The position numbers were made by a program, and so were the translations under genes. A stretch of DNA of 64,000 nt from CALBTQ01 sp036725605. Lineage in GTDB: Bacteria; Lernaellota; Lernaellaia; Lernaellales; Lernaellaceae. Shown piece by piece: positions 55,691-64,000 of this stretch (positions within the stretch are counted from its first letter, which is position 1; every line of letters begins with the position of its first letter). A model generated the notes under the pieces. The model made no database searches. It had not been told where the DNA came from and saw nothing but the letters and a program-made list of their open reading frames with translations. Where the stretch lies: contig DAIMDW010000009.1 of NCBI GenBank assembly GCA_036725605.1, positions 102,544 to 166,543 of the forward strand, given 5' to 3'.

Positions 55691-57313
55691 ATGAAACGGT
55701 TTTGTTTGACTTTGATCGTTGCGGCCCTGCTCCTGGGCGCCCTGCCCTGGGCGGCGGCGGCCGAGGAAGAAGGCCTGAGCGCCATCGGGTTCGATATGCA
55801 CGGCTACTATCGCGTGCGCTACGACAGCCTGTTCAAACCGTCCTGGGCGGTCAACGACGGCAGCGACTCGGACTGGTACAGCTACATCGACCAGCGGTTC
55901 CTGCTCAACTCGACGCTGCTGATCGCCGACCCGATCCGCATTCACGTCGAGCTGGACATGCTCAAGAACACGCTCTGGGGCGACAATCAGCTTACCTCGA
56001 CGCCCTCCACGGTCATCGAGCGCATGCCCAACGATCCGACGACGATCAAGAACGTGAGCTACGAAAACCTGACGCTCAATACGGTCGATCCCTTCGCCCA
56101 GTCGGTCAGCAATACCGGCCTGGACGGTGAGGACGTCGATCCGGTGCAGATCCGTCAGTTGTACGGCGAGGTGCTGCTGCCCATCGGCTTCCTGCGCTTC
56201 GGCCGCATGGCCCAGCATTTCGGCATGGGCATTTTCACCAACTCCGGCTCGCCCTACGCCCGCTACCTGGGCCGGCCCGACGACCTCAACGACCTCAACA
56301 GCGGCTTCGACGCCGACTACGGCGACGTCGCCGACAGCCTGCTGTTCGGCACGCGCGTGGCCGGGCTGTACTACCCGATCCTCTCCTACGACCGCGTGGC
56401 GGAGGAAGATTTCCGTTCCGGCAAATACGACATTCACCAACTGTCGTTGACCAACTATTTCCGCGACATCACCTTCTCCGATTCGTTGCGCCTCGACGGC
56501 GGTCTGGCCTTCAACTACCGCATGCAGGACGCGACCGACGCGCGGCTGTGGCTGTACAACCTGTGGGCGCGGCTGGCCTGGGCCGGCTTCACCGCCGAGG
56601 CCGAGGCCATGGCCACGCAGGGTTCGATGAAGATGATCCACGGCGACGAGGTGAACGATCTGCGCGACGCCGGACTGCCCGTCGGCAAGGGCGGCGGCAA
56701 GGTCGACGTCAACGCCTTCCTCGCCGCGGCGCGCATCGGCTACAACGCCCGCCGCTGGGGCGCGGGCCTGGAATACGGCGTGACCTCGCCGAGCGACTCG
56801 AATCCGGACGACGAATTCGATCCCGCCGCACTCGCGAACGTGCGTCAGGCGGCGCAGCGGTCCGCGGCGGACCCGGACGACGCCGACACGCAGATCGACT
56901 TCGTGAACACGGTGATGAACAACCAGGCGGCTTTCGGGCGGCACATGTACACCATCGGCTTCGATCGCGACTACAACGTCGACCTGATCGGCTGGGAAAC
57001 GCTGATGGGCGGTTCGGTGCAAAACGGCATGTACGCCAAGTTGGGCGGCTTCATTCGGCCGCTGGACGGCATGGACATCCGCCTGGATGTGATCGGCAGC
57101 TTCATCAACGAGTCGGGCCACAACGAAGACGGCGAGGAAGCGGCGCACGACCTGGGATGGGAAAGCGACCTGGCCTTCGCCTACACCTTCCACAAGCGCT
57201 TCACCAGCGGCATGTCGTTCGGCTACTTCTGGCCGGGCGGTTATTGCTACGACCACTTCGACGACGTGCAGAACGTCTACACGCTGCAGATGAAGGCGAT
57301 CATCGACTTCTGA
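55691..57313 (+). CDS. Outer membrane protein, large beta-barrel type
   Basis: 540 residues from the ATG at 55691, where the signal peptide (KRFCLTLIVAALLLGALPWAAAA) begins. The mature protein starts GFDMHGYYRVRYDSLF and has many amphipathic strands with aromatic girdles (IRIHVELDMLKNTLWG, YTIGFDRDYNVDLIGWETLM, SFGYFWPGGYCYDH), ending NVYTLQMKAIIDF with a terminal Phe. It looks like a large beta-barrel protein of a kind found in myxobacterial relatives (in outline similar to TIGR04551). Substrate or role unknown. A terminator follows the stop. Confidence 0.82.
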   Translation: MKRFCLTLIVAALLLGALPWAAAAEEEGLSAIGFDMHGYYRVRYDSLFKPSWAVNDGSDSDWYSYIDQRFLLNSTLLIADPIRIHVELDMLKNTLWGDNQLTSTPSTVIERMPNDPTTIKNVSYENLTLNTVDPFAQSVSNTGLDGEDVDPVQIRQLYGEVLLPIGFLRFGRMAQHFGMGIFTNSGSPYARYLGRPDDLNDLNSGFDADYGDVADSLLFGTRVAGLYYPILSYDRVAEEDFRSGKYDIHQLSLTNYFRDITFSDSLRLDGGLAFNYRMQDATDARLWLYNLWARLAWAGFTAEAEAMATQGSMKMIHGDEVNDLRDAGLPVGKGGGKVDVNAFLAAARIGYNARRWGAGLEYGVTSPSDSNPDDEFDPAALANVRQAAQRSAADPDDADTQIDFVNTVMNNQAAFGRHMYTIGFDRDYNVDLIGWETLMGGSVQNGMYAKLGGFIRPLDGMDIRLDVIGSFINESGHNEDGEEAAHDLGWESDLAFAYTFHKRFTSGMSFGYFWPGGYCYDHFDDVQNVYTLQMKAIIDF

Positions 57314-57336
57314 GAAAAATCTTTCGGCAGACACGA

Positions 57337-57365
57337 GGGCGCATCCGCACGATGCGCCCTTTTTT
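57337..57365 (+). terminator. Rho-independent terminator of the outer membrane protein gene
   Basis: Eight-base stem GGGCGCAT (57337-57344)/ATGCGCCC (57352-57359) with six T after it. Confidence 0.93.
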
Positions 57366-57399
57366 CTTTAAACGAACGGTCCGAATCAGGATCGGCAAT

Positions 57400-57660
57400 C
57401 CCTCACCCCGGGCTGCACATATTTGCCGCCGGCGGAACTCCGCCGATCATGTTCACCTGATGCGAATATCAAAGATTCCTTCACCCCTTGTCAGGGGTTG
57501 GTTGGTCTGGCGGGCCGCAAATTTCCAGGGCTGTCGCCCTTCGCTACTAACCATCCGCCCCTCCGGGGCTTGTCGGCTCCAGGTGGGCCAATTCGGAAGC
57601 CGGAAAGGCAATCCCAGTCCGTTTTCATATCCCCATCGCTCTTGCGCCGTGTGTAATAAT
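57400..57660. repeat. Cluster of short GC palindromes (REP-like or repeat remnant)
   Basis: The 400-base gap 57314-57714 has several small palindromes close together: GCCGCCGGCGG/CCGCCG, CCCCTTGTCAGGGG, GGGCTGTCGCCC and CCCCTCCGGGG, with Pro/Gly-rich but unconvincing frames across them. Such clusters are typical of interspersed repeats or decayed insertion elements. No transposase is visible. Confidence 0.45.
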
Positions 57661-57714
57661 TATTTAGCATAATGGGCGCAGGCCTGGATCTTGAATCCAC
57701 CGGGAGGGTTTGAG

Positions 57715-60168
57715 ATGAAGGCTATCCTCTCATCCGCATTGGCGATCGCGATTATCCTCATCGGCGTTGGCGCGTCTTGGGCGACCGACTGGTTTGAATA
57801 CGACCTGAACATCATCGGTAAACCGCTGCTCGCCGGGGCGCTGTCGACGCGCTACGACGAGCCCACCGGCAAGTTTCTCGCCCTGTACACCAAGCCTGGC
57901 TTATGGCTGAGCCGCTGCGATCAAAACGGTTGCGACGAAGAGTTGGTCGATCCGACGTTGGACGTCGCGCCCAGGGCGTTTATGCTGCGCGACGATGACG
58001 GACTGCTGGCGCTGTATAGCGTCGGCGAAAGCCTCGCGCCGCGTCTGGCCCGCGAGGGCGCGCCCAACTGGACCACGCAGGACCTCACGCTGCCGTTGGA
58101 TGCGCCGATCATTCACGCCGCCGCGGTCGATCCCAACGGAGAGCCGGGGTTGTTGGTGAGCGACATCGACGATGTTCAGTACTACTGCCGAAGCGAAAAA
58201 TACGACAACTGGCAGTGTGAGCCGCGCACGTTTTTAGAGGGCGGACAATCCTTGGCCTACGATTCGCAAGGCTTGGCGCACGTGCTCGACCTACAAATCG
58301 TCGACGACGATTGGTTGCTTGTACATGTCCTGCGCAACGCCGCGGGCGAATGGGAAGAGGAAACCGTCGCGCCCATCGCGCTGGGCATCAGCGAAGGCTT
58401 TTTGGCCGTCAATGCCCACGATGAAGTCTTCGTTTATTACTCGGGGATCGGCGCGGAATCTTTCGTCATCTACGGTTATACCCGCGACATGACCGCGCCG
58501 AATTGGCATCGCGTCACCCTGCTCACCGTCGCTCTCGACTACTTCTATTCCAGGGAAATGGGCAATCTGGCTTTCGACGCCGTCGGCGATCCCGTGTACA
58601 TCTATTCCTATTCCGGCGAGGACGCCTTTTTTCCCGACTGGCCGCCGCCGGTCTACAGCTCGTGGCTGTGCGTGGGCGGCAGCAGTCCGTGGACCGTCTT
58701 CCATTGGTCTTTCCAGGGATCGCTTTATATGCCCGTTCCCGAATATTCCGGCTATATCCAGATCGACGAAATGAACAAGCCGCATTTGCTCGCGCAGAAT
58801 GAAAACTACGGCTATAAAGACCTGATCTACCAATTCGACCGCGCGCCCGCGTCCTATGAGGAAACCCTCTGCCGCACGATGTCCATTGAATATTGGATGA
58901 CCATGTCTCTGGCCGCGTTGCCGGCGGACGGCGGATTGACGCCATATCTGTTCGCCAACCGGCGGTATTCGGAAAGCTGGTCCACGACCGATGTGTTCAC
59001 CTACGCGCCGGCCAACTGGAAAATCAAATGGCCGATTGTCGATGATCAATTGTTTTATCCCGGACGTGACGCGCCCATGATCGTTTCACCGGAGGGCCTG
59101 CATTTCATCTGGTCGCAATATGACTCCGACAGCGAAATGGTTTGGCAACTGGCCACCTATCACGACGGACAACTCACCCGGGAACCGTTGGTGTCCTATC
59201 CGGAACAATTTCTCCTTGGTCAGGCCGCTATGCACTCCGCAGGCGATCTGCTGATTGCCGTCAGCGACGCCAGTTGCGGCGGCGTTCACTTCGCTCGTCG
59301 CCCGCCGGGCGGACCGGTCGGCGAATTCGTCGAGCTCGGCGTCAACTCCTGGAGCCCCTCGATTACCGCCTGCTCCGACGGTCTGGCGCGAATCGTCTAC
59401 CTCGACAGCGCCGTCAACGACCTTATCCTGCTCACCGAAGGCGAGCCGTTCTCCTTGGAAACCATCGTGGAATCGGTGAATCTCTTCGGCGACTACGGCC
59501 TGAAGATCGTTTGCGATGAAACCGACGTGTTGCAGGTTTTTTATTCCACTTTCAACGGCATCTTCACGGCCACCGATACCGGCGACGCCTGGACCAGCGA
59601 AAGGCTATGGTCGGACGCAACGCTCGGCGATGTTGTCCTCGATGAACAAGGACGGGTGACCGTGGGTTTCGTCGAAGAAAGCGACACGGTCAAACTGGCG
59701 CATCAGACCGACACGGGCTGGGAAGTCGAAACGCTGGCCGAAAATTCCGACTTGCCCATTGCCTTATGGAGCGACAACCAGGATTTCGTCGCCTGCTATC
59801 GGCAGAATAACCGCTACAATCAAGGTTTCATTCAATGCCGTTCCACCGCACCCTTCGTCGAGGATGAATACCCAATCGACGACGATACGGTCGATGACGA
59901 TACGACCGATGACGATACGACCGATGACGATACGGTCGATGACGACACGGTCGATGATGATACGACCGATGACGACACCATCGACGACGACACGACCGAT
60001 GACGACACCATCGATGACGATACGACCGATGACGATGTCGTCGATGACGATGTGGTCGACGACGATGTCGTGGATGACGATGTGACGGATGACGATGCTA
60101 CAGACGACGATACGACACCCGGCGTTGATGACGATGATGACAATGACGACGGTTGCGGGAAAAACTAG
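57715..60168 (+). CDS. Large secreted protein with Asp-Thr tail ending in Gly-Cys
   Basis: 817 residues from the ATG at 57715 (GGGAGGG upstream). Signal peptide KAILSSALAIAIILIGVGASWA, no lipobox. About 690 residues of beta-rich sequence with recurring strands (LLALYSVGESLAPRLAREG, EVFVYYSGIGAESFVIYGYT, RIVYLDSAVNDLILLTEGEP), consistent with a beta-propeller like that of the lipoprotein at 26810. The last 90 residues are DDDT/DDDV repeats, ending GVDDDDDNDDGCGKN. Extracellular or surface-attached; function unknown. The tail matches those at 18528 and 20486. Confidence 0.85.
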   Translation: MKAILSSALAIAIILIGVGASWATDWFEYDLNIIGKPLLAGALSTRYDEPTGKFLALYTKPGLWLSRCDQNGCDEELVDPTLDVAPRAFMLRDDDGLLALYSVGESLAPRLAREGAPNWTTQDLTLPLDAPIIHAAAVDPNGEPGLLVSDIDDVQYYCRSEKYDNWQCEPRTFLEGGQSLAYDSQGLAHVLDLQIVDDDWLLVHVLRNAAGEWEEETVAPIALGISEGFLAVNAHDEVFVYYSGIGAESFVIYGYTRDMTAPNWHRVTLLTVALDYFYSREMGNLAFDAVGDPVYIYSYSGEDAFFPDWPPPVYSSWLCVGGSSPWTVFHWSFQGSLYMPVPEYSGYIQIDEMNKPHLLAQNENYGYKDLIYQFDRAPASYEETLCRTMSIEYWMTMSLAALPADGGLTPYLFANRRYSESWSTTDVFTYAPANWKIKWPIVDDQLFYPGRDAPMIVSPEGLHFIWSQYDSDSEMVWQLATYHDGQLTREPLVSYPEQFLLGQAAMHSAGDLLIAVSDASCGGVHFARRPPGGPVGEFVELGVNSWSPSITACSDGLARIVYLDSAVNDLILLTEGEPFSLETIVESVNLFGDYGLKIVCDETDVLQVFYSTFNGIFTATDTGDAWTSERLWSDATLGDVVLDEQGRVTVGFVEESDTVKLAHQTDTGWEVETLAENSDLPIALWSDNQDFVACYRQNNRYNQGFIQCRSTAPFVEDEYPIDDDTVDDDTTDDDTTDDDTVDDDTVDDDTTDDDTIDDDTTDDDTIDDDTTDDDVVDDDVVDDDVVDDDVTDDDATDDDTTPGVDDDDDNDDGCGKN

Positions 60169-60185
60169 TCCCGCGTTTATCGTCG

Positions 60186-60665
60186 CTACTTGGTTTCGCT
60201 TTTTTTCTTCGGCGCGATGTGCATCCATTCGCGTTTGCCGGTCAGGAACGCGTCCAGACCGTTACGTTTGATGCGGCGCAGGTTGCGCACGATGGCGTCG
60301 CCGTGGGTGACCGCCAGCGGCGTCAGTTTTTCACACGCCTCGAATTCACCACACTGCCAGCAGCCGTCCAGCTTCTTCGCGCGGGCGCAGGTCCGAATGG
60401 CGCACAGCGGAGTGCACCCGCCGTCACGGCACAGTTTCTTGCAGCGCAGTTTGTCGATCGAGCCCAGCGCTTCATAACACTGCGGGTAATGGGCAAGTGG
60501 TTCGAACTGCGGAACGGCCGCCATCGCCGCGGCGAAAAATTCGAAATGCGCCGCGCGCAGTTCCTTGCGCAGCTCACGAGCCAGATCGGCGATTTTTCCC
60601 TTTCGCCCGAAACAATCGTCGCAACAAATACCGCAAAACGCCACCACCCGGTGTTCCTTCTTCAT
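60186..60665 (-). CDS. DUF3795 cysteine-rich protein
   Basis: 159 residues with the DUF3795 cysteine layout: AFCGICCDDCFGRKG at the front, YPQCYEALG, LRCKKLCRDGGCTPLCAIRT and GCWQCGEFEACEKLTPL, ending in a basic tail KKKSETK. No signal peptide. The family is thought to bind metal or an Fe-S cluster; its role is not known. It converges with the large Asp-tailed gene. Confidence 0.88.
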   Translation of the reverse strand: MKKEHRVVAFCGICCDDCFGRKGKIADLARELRKELRAAHFEFFAAAMAAVPQFEPLAHYPQCYEALGSIDKLRCKKLCRDGGCTPLCAIRTCARAKKLDGCWQCGEFEACEKLTPLAVTHGDAIVRNLRRIKRNGLDAFLTGKREWMHIAPKKKSETK

Positions 60666-60775
60666 CGCTGGAGTCTCCGCTTATGTTTGCCCTACCATAT
60701 ACCAAACGCCCCAGGCTTGTAATGCCCTCGCCCATCAATGCTACAATTCCCATCGCAACCACGCGGGAGAAGTCG

Positions 60776-61264
60776 ATGAAATATATTATTACGATAATCA
60801 TCCTTGGCTTATGTCTGTTTGGCGCGTTCTCATGCGGCGATTCGTCCGACGAGACCGAGGAGACCGACGACAACGGCGACGGCGGCGATTGTGCGGACGT
60901 TCCGGACCTGTATATCAACCAATTCAGCGTGCTGCATTACAACTCGATCGGCGGCGCTTTCCAAATCGAGAACATCACCATCTGCAACGGCGGCGGCGCG
61001 AGCGTAGACGCGAACCATCGCTACGGCGCCTACCTGTCGACGAGCGCCGACGGCTCCGGCGAATTCTACACCGTATTCGAATCGGGAACGCTGGCGGGCA
61101 TTTCCGCGGGCGATTGTCAGACGTTCGGAGCCGACACGACCGTGCCCAACATCCCACCGGGCTACTATTACATTTACATGTTCGCCGACATCGACAACAG
61201 CATCGCCGAGTGCAACGAAGGCAACAACGCCGCGCGTTCGGATGACGCGCCCTATTTCGGCTAA
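60776..61264 (+). CDS. Small lipoprotein with CARDB-like domain
   Basis: 162 residues from the ATG at 60776. Lipobox FGAFSC (Cys20), a short acidic stretch (DETEETDDNGDGGDC), then one CARDB-type immunoglobulin-like domain: LYINQFSVLHYNSIGGAFQI, ITICNGGGASVDANHRYGAY and the typical end YYYIYMFADIDNSIAECNEG followed by NNAARS. CARDB domains are found in adhesins and proteases at cell surfaces. The Asp linker is short compared with other lipoproteins here. Confidence 0.82.
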   Translation: MKYIITIIILGLCLFGAFSCGDSSDETEETDDNGDGGDCADVPDLYINQFSVLHYNSIGGAFQIENITICNGGGASVDANHRYGAYLSTSADGSGEFYTVFESGTLAGISAGDCQTFGADTTVPNIPPGYYYIYMFADIDNSIAECNEGNNAARSDDAPYFG

Positions 61265-61344
61265 AGCGACGTTTGCCGTTTCTTTTGACCTTGTGATATC
61301 GTGACCCGGTTCGACAACCGCAACTTTCGACAATCGGAGGAAAC

Positions 61345-62094
61345 ATGCTGCGTTCCGGCAATCCGGCGTTGGGCGACAAAACGTTTACGACCGTCGCGGC
61401 CTTCGACGCTCCCAGCGACGTGATGACGCTGCAGGGAGCGGTCAACAAATCGTTCATCCTGTTGTTTTTGGTGGTGCTGGCCGCCGCCATGTCGTGGGTT
61501 TACCTGCCCACGCTCGTTCCGCCGGAAATCATGCTGACGACCATCACCGTGATCTCGGTCGTCGGCCTGATCGCCGCGATCTTCATCATCTTCAAAAAAG
61601 AAGTCGCGCCGGTGCTCGCTCCGGTCTATGCGTTGCTGGAAGGCGTGGTCCTCGGCCTGCTTTCGTTCTTCATGGAGATGGCCTACCCGGGCATCGTCAT
61701 TCAGGCGGTGGGGCTGACCTTCGGCATTTTCTTCACGCTGCTGGTCATCTACAAAGCGGGGATCATCCGTCCCTCCGAAAATTTTAAACTCGGCATCGCC
61801 GCGGCCACCGGCGGCATCATGATCCTCTACCTGGTGAATATGGGGATGCACATGTTCGGCGCCGGGGGGATCGGCTTCATTCACGAATCGGGCTGGTTGG
61901 GCATCGGTTTCAGCTTGTTTGTGGTGGTCATCGCTTCGCTGAACCTCGTGCTCGATTTCGACTTCATCGAAAAGGGCGCGGAAATGAACGCGCCCAAATA
62001 CATGGAATGGTACGCGGCCTTCGGCCTGATCGTCACGCTTATCTGGCTGTACATCGAAATCCTGCGCCTGCTCAGCAAGCTGCGCCGCCGATAG
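61345..62094 (+). CDS. Bax inhibitor-1/YccA family membrane protein
   Basis: 249 residues with seven hydrophobic helices; N-terminal LRSGNPALGDKTFTTVAAFD, then MTLQGAVNKSFILLFLVVLA. The C-terminal helices ASLNLVLDFDFIEKGAEMNA and YAAFGLIVTLIWLYIEILRL carry the conserved Asp pair (D-F-D) thought to sense pH and control Ca2+ leak in the BsYetJ type. Good length and topology for the group. Followed by a bidirectional terminator shared with the YugP gene. Confidence 0.93.
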   Translation: MLRSGNPALGDKTFTTVAAFDAPSDVMTLQGAVNKSFILLFLVVLAAAMSWVYLPTLVPPEIMLTTITVISVVGLIAAIFIIFKKEVAPVLAPVYALLEGVVLGLLSFFMEMAYPGIVIQAVGLTFGIFFTLLVIYKAGIIRPSENFKLGIAAATGGIMILYLVNMGMHMFGAGGIGFIHESGWLGIGFSLFVVVIASLNLVLDFDFIEKGAEMNAPKYMEWYAAFGLIVTLIWLYIEILRLLSKLRRR

Positions 62095-62113
62095 ACGCGG
62101 CTCATCCGGACAC

Positions 62114-62142
62114 AAAAAAGGCGGCCCGCCCGGACCGCCTTT
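62114..62142. terminator. Bidirectional terminator between the BI-1 and YugP genes
   Basis: Eight-base stem AAAGGCGG (62117-62124)/CCGCCTTT (62135-62142), with an A-run on the left giving a T-run for the minus strand. It serves both convergent genes. Confidence 0.85.
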
Positions 62143-62160
62143 CGCGTTTAAAATGTTCGC

Positions 62161-62859
62161 TTACTCGTCGCGGCTGAGGATGAACAACCGCACGAGGGTG
62201 AGGATCGACGCCAGCGTCGCCGCCACGTAGGTCATCGCCGCGGCCGACAGCACGTTGCGCGCGCCGCCGATTTCCTCGGGGTGCAGCGCGCCCGAGCTTT
62301 CCAGCACTCCCAGCGCGCGGCTGGACGCGTTGAACTCGACCGGCAGCGTCACCAAATGAAAGAGCACCGCGAAGCTGTACAGCACGATGCCCACGGTGAT
62401 CAGCGGCTTGATGCCGAAGAGAAATCCGCCGATCAGCAACGGGAACAACATCCCCGAACCGAGGCTCGCCACCGGCACGAGCTTGGCGCGGATCGTCATC
62501 GGCAGATAGTTGTCGCGATCCTGCAGCGCGTGCCCGGCCTCGTGCGCGGCCACGCCCAGCGCGGCGAGGCTCGGCGAAGCGTACACGCCTGGCGACAACC
62601 GCAGCACCTTCGCGCGCGGATCGTAATGGTCGGTCAGGTTGCCCGCGATCGGCTCGATCGCCACGTTGCTCAGCCCGGCTCGGTCCAGCAGATACCGCGC
62701 CGCCTGCGCGCCGGTCATGCCCGACGCCGCGTTGATTTGGCTGTACTTGCCGTACGCCGAACGCACCTTCGCCTGCGCCCAGATGCCCAGAATGATCGCC
62801 GGAATCAGCAGAATCATCGTCGGGTCCCAGAACAGAAAACCAGTCGAAACCGGATCCAT
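62161..62859 (-). CDS. YugP-type zinc metallopeptidase
   Basis: 232 residues. Membrane helix at about 10-28, then YGKYSQINAASGMTGAQAAR, the zinc motif AAHEAGHALQD (HEXXH with His-Glu), DRDNYLPMTIRAKLVPVASL, and two or three C-terminal helices (FPLLIGGFLFGIKPLITVGI). Zinc proteases of this group sit in the membrane; substrate unknown. It has no neighbours in its direction apart from a possible shared terminator. Confidence 0.92.
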   Translation of the reverse strand: MDPVSTGFLFWDPTMILLIPAIILGIWAQAKVRSAYGKYSQINAASGMTGAQAARYLLDRAGLSNVAIEPIAGNLTDHYDPRAKVLRLSPGVYASPSLAALGVAAHEAGHALQDRDNYLPMTIRAKLVPVASLGSGMLFPLLIGGFLFGIKPLITVGIVLYSFAVLFHLVTLPVEFNASSRALGVLESSGALHPEEIGGARNVLSAAAMTYVAATLASILTLVRLFILSRDE

Positions 62860-63023
62860 CGAACGTCACCTCCTCGTTTGGTTCTGGGGAAAATTAACCA
62901 TTGCCCGTCGCGTTGGCAAGACCATGCATCCGCCGCGTCAAATGAATTGTTATTGAATAATAATCATGAAGGCGCACCCTTCCCTTGTTGATTGGACAAC
63001 CGTGTTTCGCCAAAGGTTCAAGC

Positions 63024-63054
63024 AAAAAAACGGCCCCCGCCTTTCACGGAGGCC
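63024..63054 (-). terminator. Rho-independent terminator of the superoxide dismutase gene
   Basis: On the minus strand a nine-base stem with two G-T pairs (bases 63046-63054 with 63032-63040), loop of five, followed by GTTTTTTT. Thirty bases after the sod stop. Confidence 0.85.
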
Positions 63055-63083
63055 AAGGAGGACTTTTCGTTTTTCGACGAGCG

Positions 63084-63761
63084 TTACGCGCCGAAGTTGG
63101 CGGCCGCTTCGAAGCGACGCTCGACGTCGCTCCAGTCGACCACCTTCCACCAGTTTTTGATGTATTCGGCGCGCCGGTTTTGATACTTCAGGTAGTACGC
63201 GTGCTCCCACACGTCCAGCAACAGCAGCGGAATCGACCCGACCAGCGTCAGGTTCTGGTGATTGAGCAACGACGTGACGTACAGCCGTTGGAAAATCGGA
63301 TGATACACCAGCGCGCCCCAACCGTTGCCCTCGACGCTTGCCGCGGCGGCGTTGAACTGCGCTTTGAGGTTATCGAGGCTGCCGAAGTCGCGCTGAATTT
63401 GCGCCGCCAACGCGCCGGTCGGCGTTTCCTTGGCCAGCTCGGCCGCGTTCATGTTCTGCCAGAAAATCAGGTGATTGTTGTGCCCGCTGCCGTGAAACGC
63501 CAGCGCGCGTTCGAGCTTGGCGATCGTGGCGAAATTGTTGCTCGCCCGCGCCTCGACCAGCCCCAACTCGGCCTCGTTCAGACCGTTGACGTACCCCTGA
63601 TGATGAATGCTGTGATGCAGCAGCATCGTGTTGGCGTCGATGTACGGCTCCAGCGCATCGTAGGCGTACGGCAGATCGGGCAGCGTATGGCGGCCCGGCT
63701 CGGCGGTGGCGAACACCAACTGCGCGCCGGACTGATTGCGGGTGATACCGGTAGCGTTCAT
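63084..63761 (-). CDS. sodA: Iron/manganese superoxide dismutase
   Basis: 225 residues. Metal ligands: His49 in LLHHSIHHQGYV, His97 in GHNNHLIFW, Asp183 and His187 in LLDVWEHAYYLKYQNRRAEY. The Gly at the position before the second ligand (HGSGHNNH) and the Gln169 in LNHQNLTL match the manganese-type pattern more than the iron type, but the metal cannot be proven. Disproportionates superoxide in the cytoplasm. The N-terminus has about 20 extra residues before the usual HTLPDLPYAYDALEPY, without a signal peptide. Confidence 0.95.
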   Translation of the reverse strand: MNATGITRNQSGAQLVFATAEPGRHTLPDLPYAYDALEPYIDANTMLLHHSIHHQGYVNGLNEAELGLVEARASNNFATIAKLERALAFHGSGHNNHLIFWQNMNAAELAKETPTGALAAQIQRDFGSLDNLKAQFNAAAASVEGNGWGALVYHPIFQRLYVTSLLNHQNLTLVGSIPLLLLDVWEHAYYLKYQNRRAEYIKNWWKVVDWSDVERRFEAAANFGA

Positions 63762-63819
63762 GATCTTCTCCTTCGTTTTATCCAGTCCGCTTCATGCGGA
63801 TTTATTGCGATTGTGTATC

Positions 63820-63847
63820 AATATAAAAACGATCACGATAAAGGCAA
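63820..63847 (-). promoter_or_regulatory. Probable promoter of the superoxide dismutase gene
   Basis: Minus strand TTGCCT, a 16-base spacer and TATATT (63820-63825), about 60 bases before the start codon. No clear repressor site seen. Confidence 0.45.
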
Positions 63848-64000
63848 GGGGCGCGCGGAGGATCGATGCGAGCAGCCCCGCCGGGGCGGCAGAGTGGCGC
63901 ACTCAACGTTTCCGCCACCCTAAAGGGCTTGTTGAAAATGAGCCATTCTCTCCTGGGGCTTACGAGACTGTCGATAAATGCGCATTTGAGAGTCGAACTG
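63848..64000. other. Right end of window, no gene identified
   Basis: About 150 bases with no supported gene. The sequence around GGGCTTGTTGAAAATGAGCC and GAGACTGTCGATAAATG resembles ends of some insertion elements, but the window stops before this can be tested. Confidence 0.25.

Overview
The window looks like chromosome from a GC-rich, diderm (Gram-negative) bacterium of deltaproteobacterial grade. Supporting signs are an rsmG-parA-parB-bactofilin block next to an F1 ATP synthase operon with separate b and b' subunits, outer-membrane-barrel-like proteins, HD-GYP and PilZ proteins, and a high density of secreted proteins and lipoproteins with very long aspartate tracts. Such tracts are something I associate with Myxococcota relatives and uncultured lineages such as Lernaellota. 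The lineage is an inference; there is no rRNA in the window and I found no tRNA.

Layout. 1-4.8 kb (minus strand): a cut-off Asp-rich lipoprotein, then a glycosyltransferase / M18 aminopeptidase / tripeptidyl-peptidase-like lipoprotein operon. 5.1-8.5 kb (minus): a 42-residue membrane protein, a HAMP protein, a degenerate HD-GYP protein, a PilZ protein and a TPR lipoprotein. 8.7-10.9 kb: groES-groEL with a promoter and terminator. 11-24 kb: secreted and Asp-rich proteins, a beta-barrel protein, a methyltransferase, a GDSL hydrolase plus GH2 glycosidase pair, a cysteine desulfurase, a zinc-ribbon protein and an alpha/beta hydrolase. 24.1-26.8 kb: an AT-rich restriction-modification island (HNH nuclease, Vsr, C5 methyltransferase, all overlapping). 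26.8-34 kb: an Asp-rich lipoprotein, a voltage-gated K+ channel, and a duplicated divergent cassette of YcxB-like and GYF/DUF4190/pilin-like genes. 34-42 kb: an AT-rich membrane protein, an Asp-rich lipoprotein, a radical SAM protein, a pseudo-receiver/TPR regulator, a spermidine-synthase-like protein, a GNAT acetyltransferase and mnmE. 41.9-53.1 kb: rsmG, parA, parB, bactofilin, an ion antiporter, an unknown conserved-looking gene, and atpF'-atpF-atpH-atpA-atpG-atpD-atpC. 53.2-64 kb: a leucine-rich-repeat protein, an outer membrane protein, a giant Asp-tailed secreted protein, a DUF3795 protein, a CARDB lipoprotein, a BI-1 family protein, a YugP-type zinc protease and superoxide dismutase.

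The most interesting threads are these. (1) Secreted proteins use Asp tracts in two fixed ways: directly after a lipidated cysteine, or as a C-terminal tail that ends in a short Gly-Cys motif. The second looks like an undescribed sorting or anchoring signal. (2) A family of hairpin-forming intergenic repeats is dispersed through the window. (3) The YcxB-like/pilin-hybrid cassette has been duplicated together with its promoter. (4) An R-M island carries a nuclease whose DNA-binding-like module is duplicated. Start sites were chosen from visible ribosome binding sites, signal peptides and paralogue alignment, so several differ from the longest possible frame.
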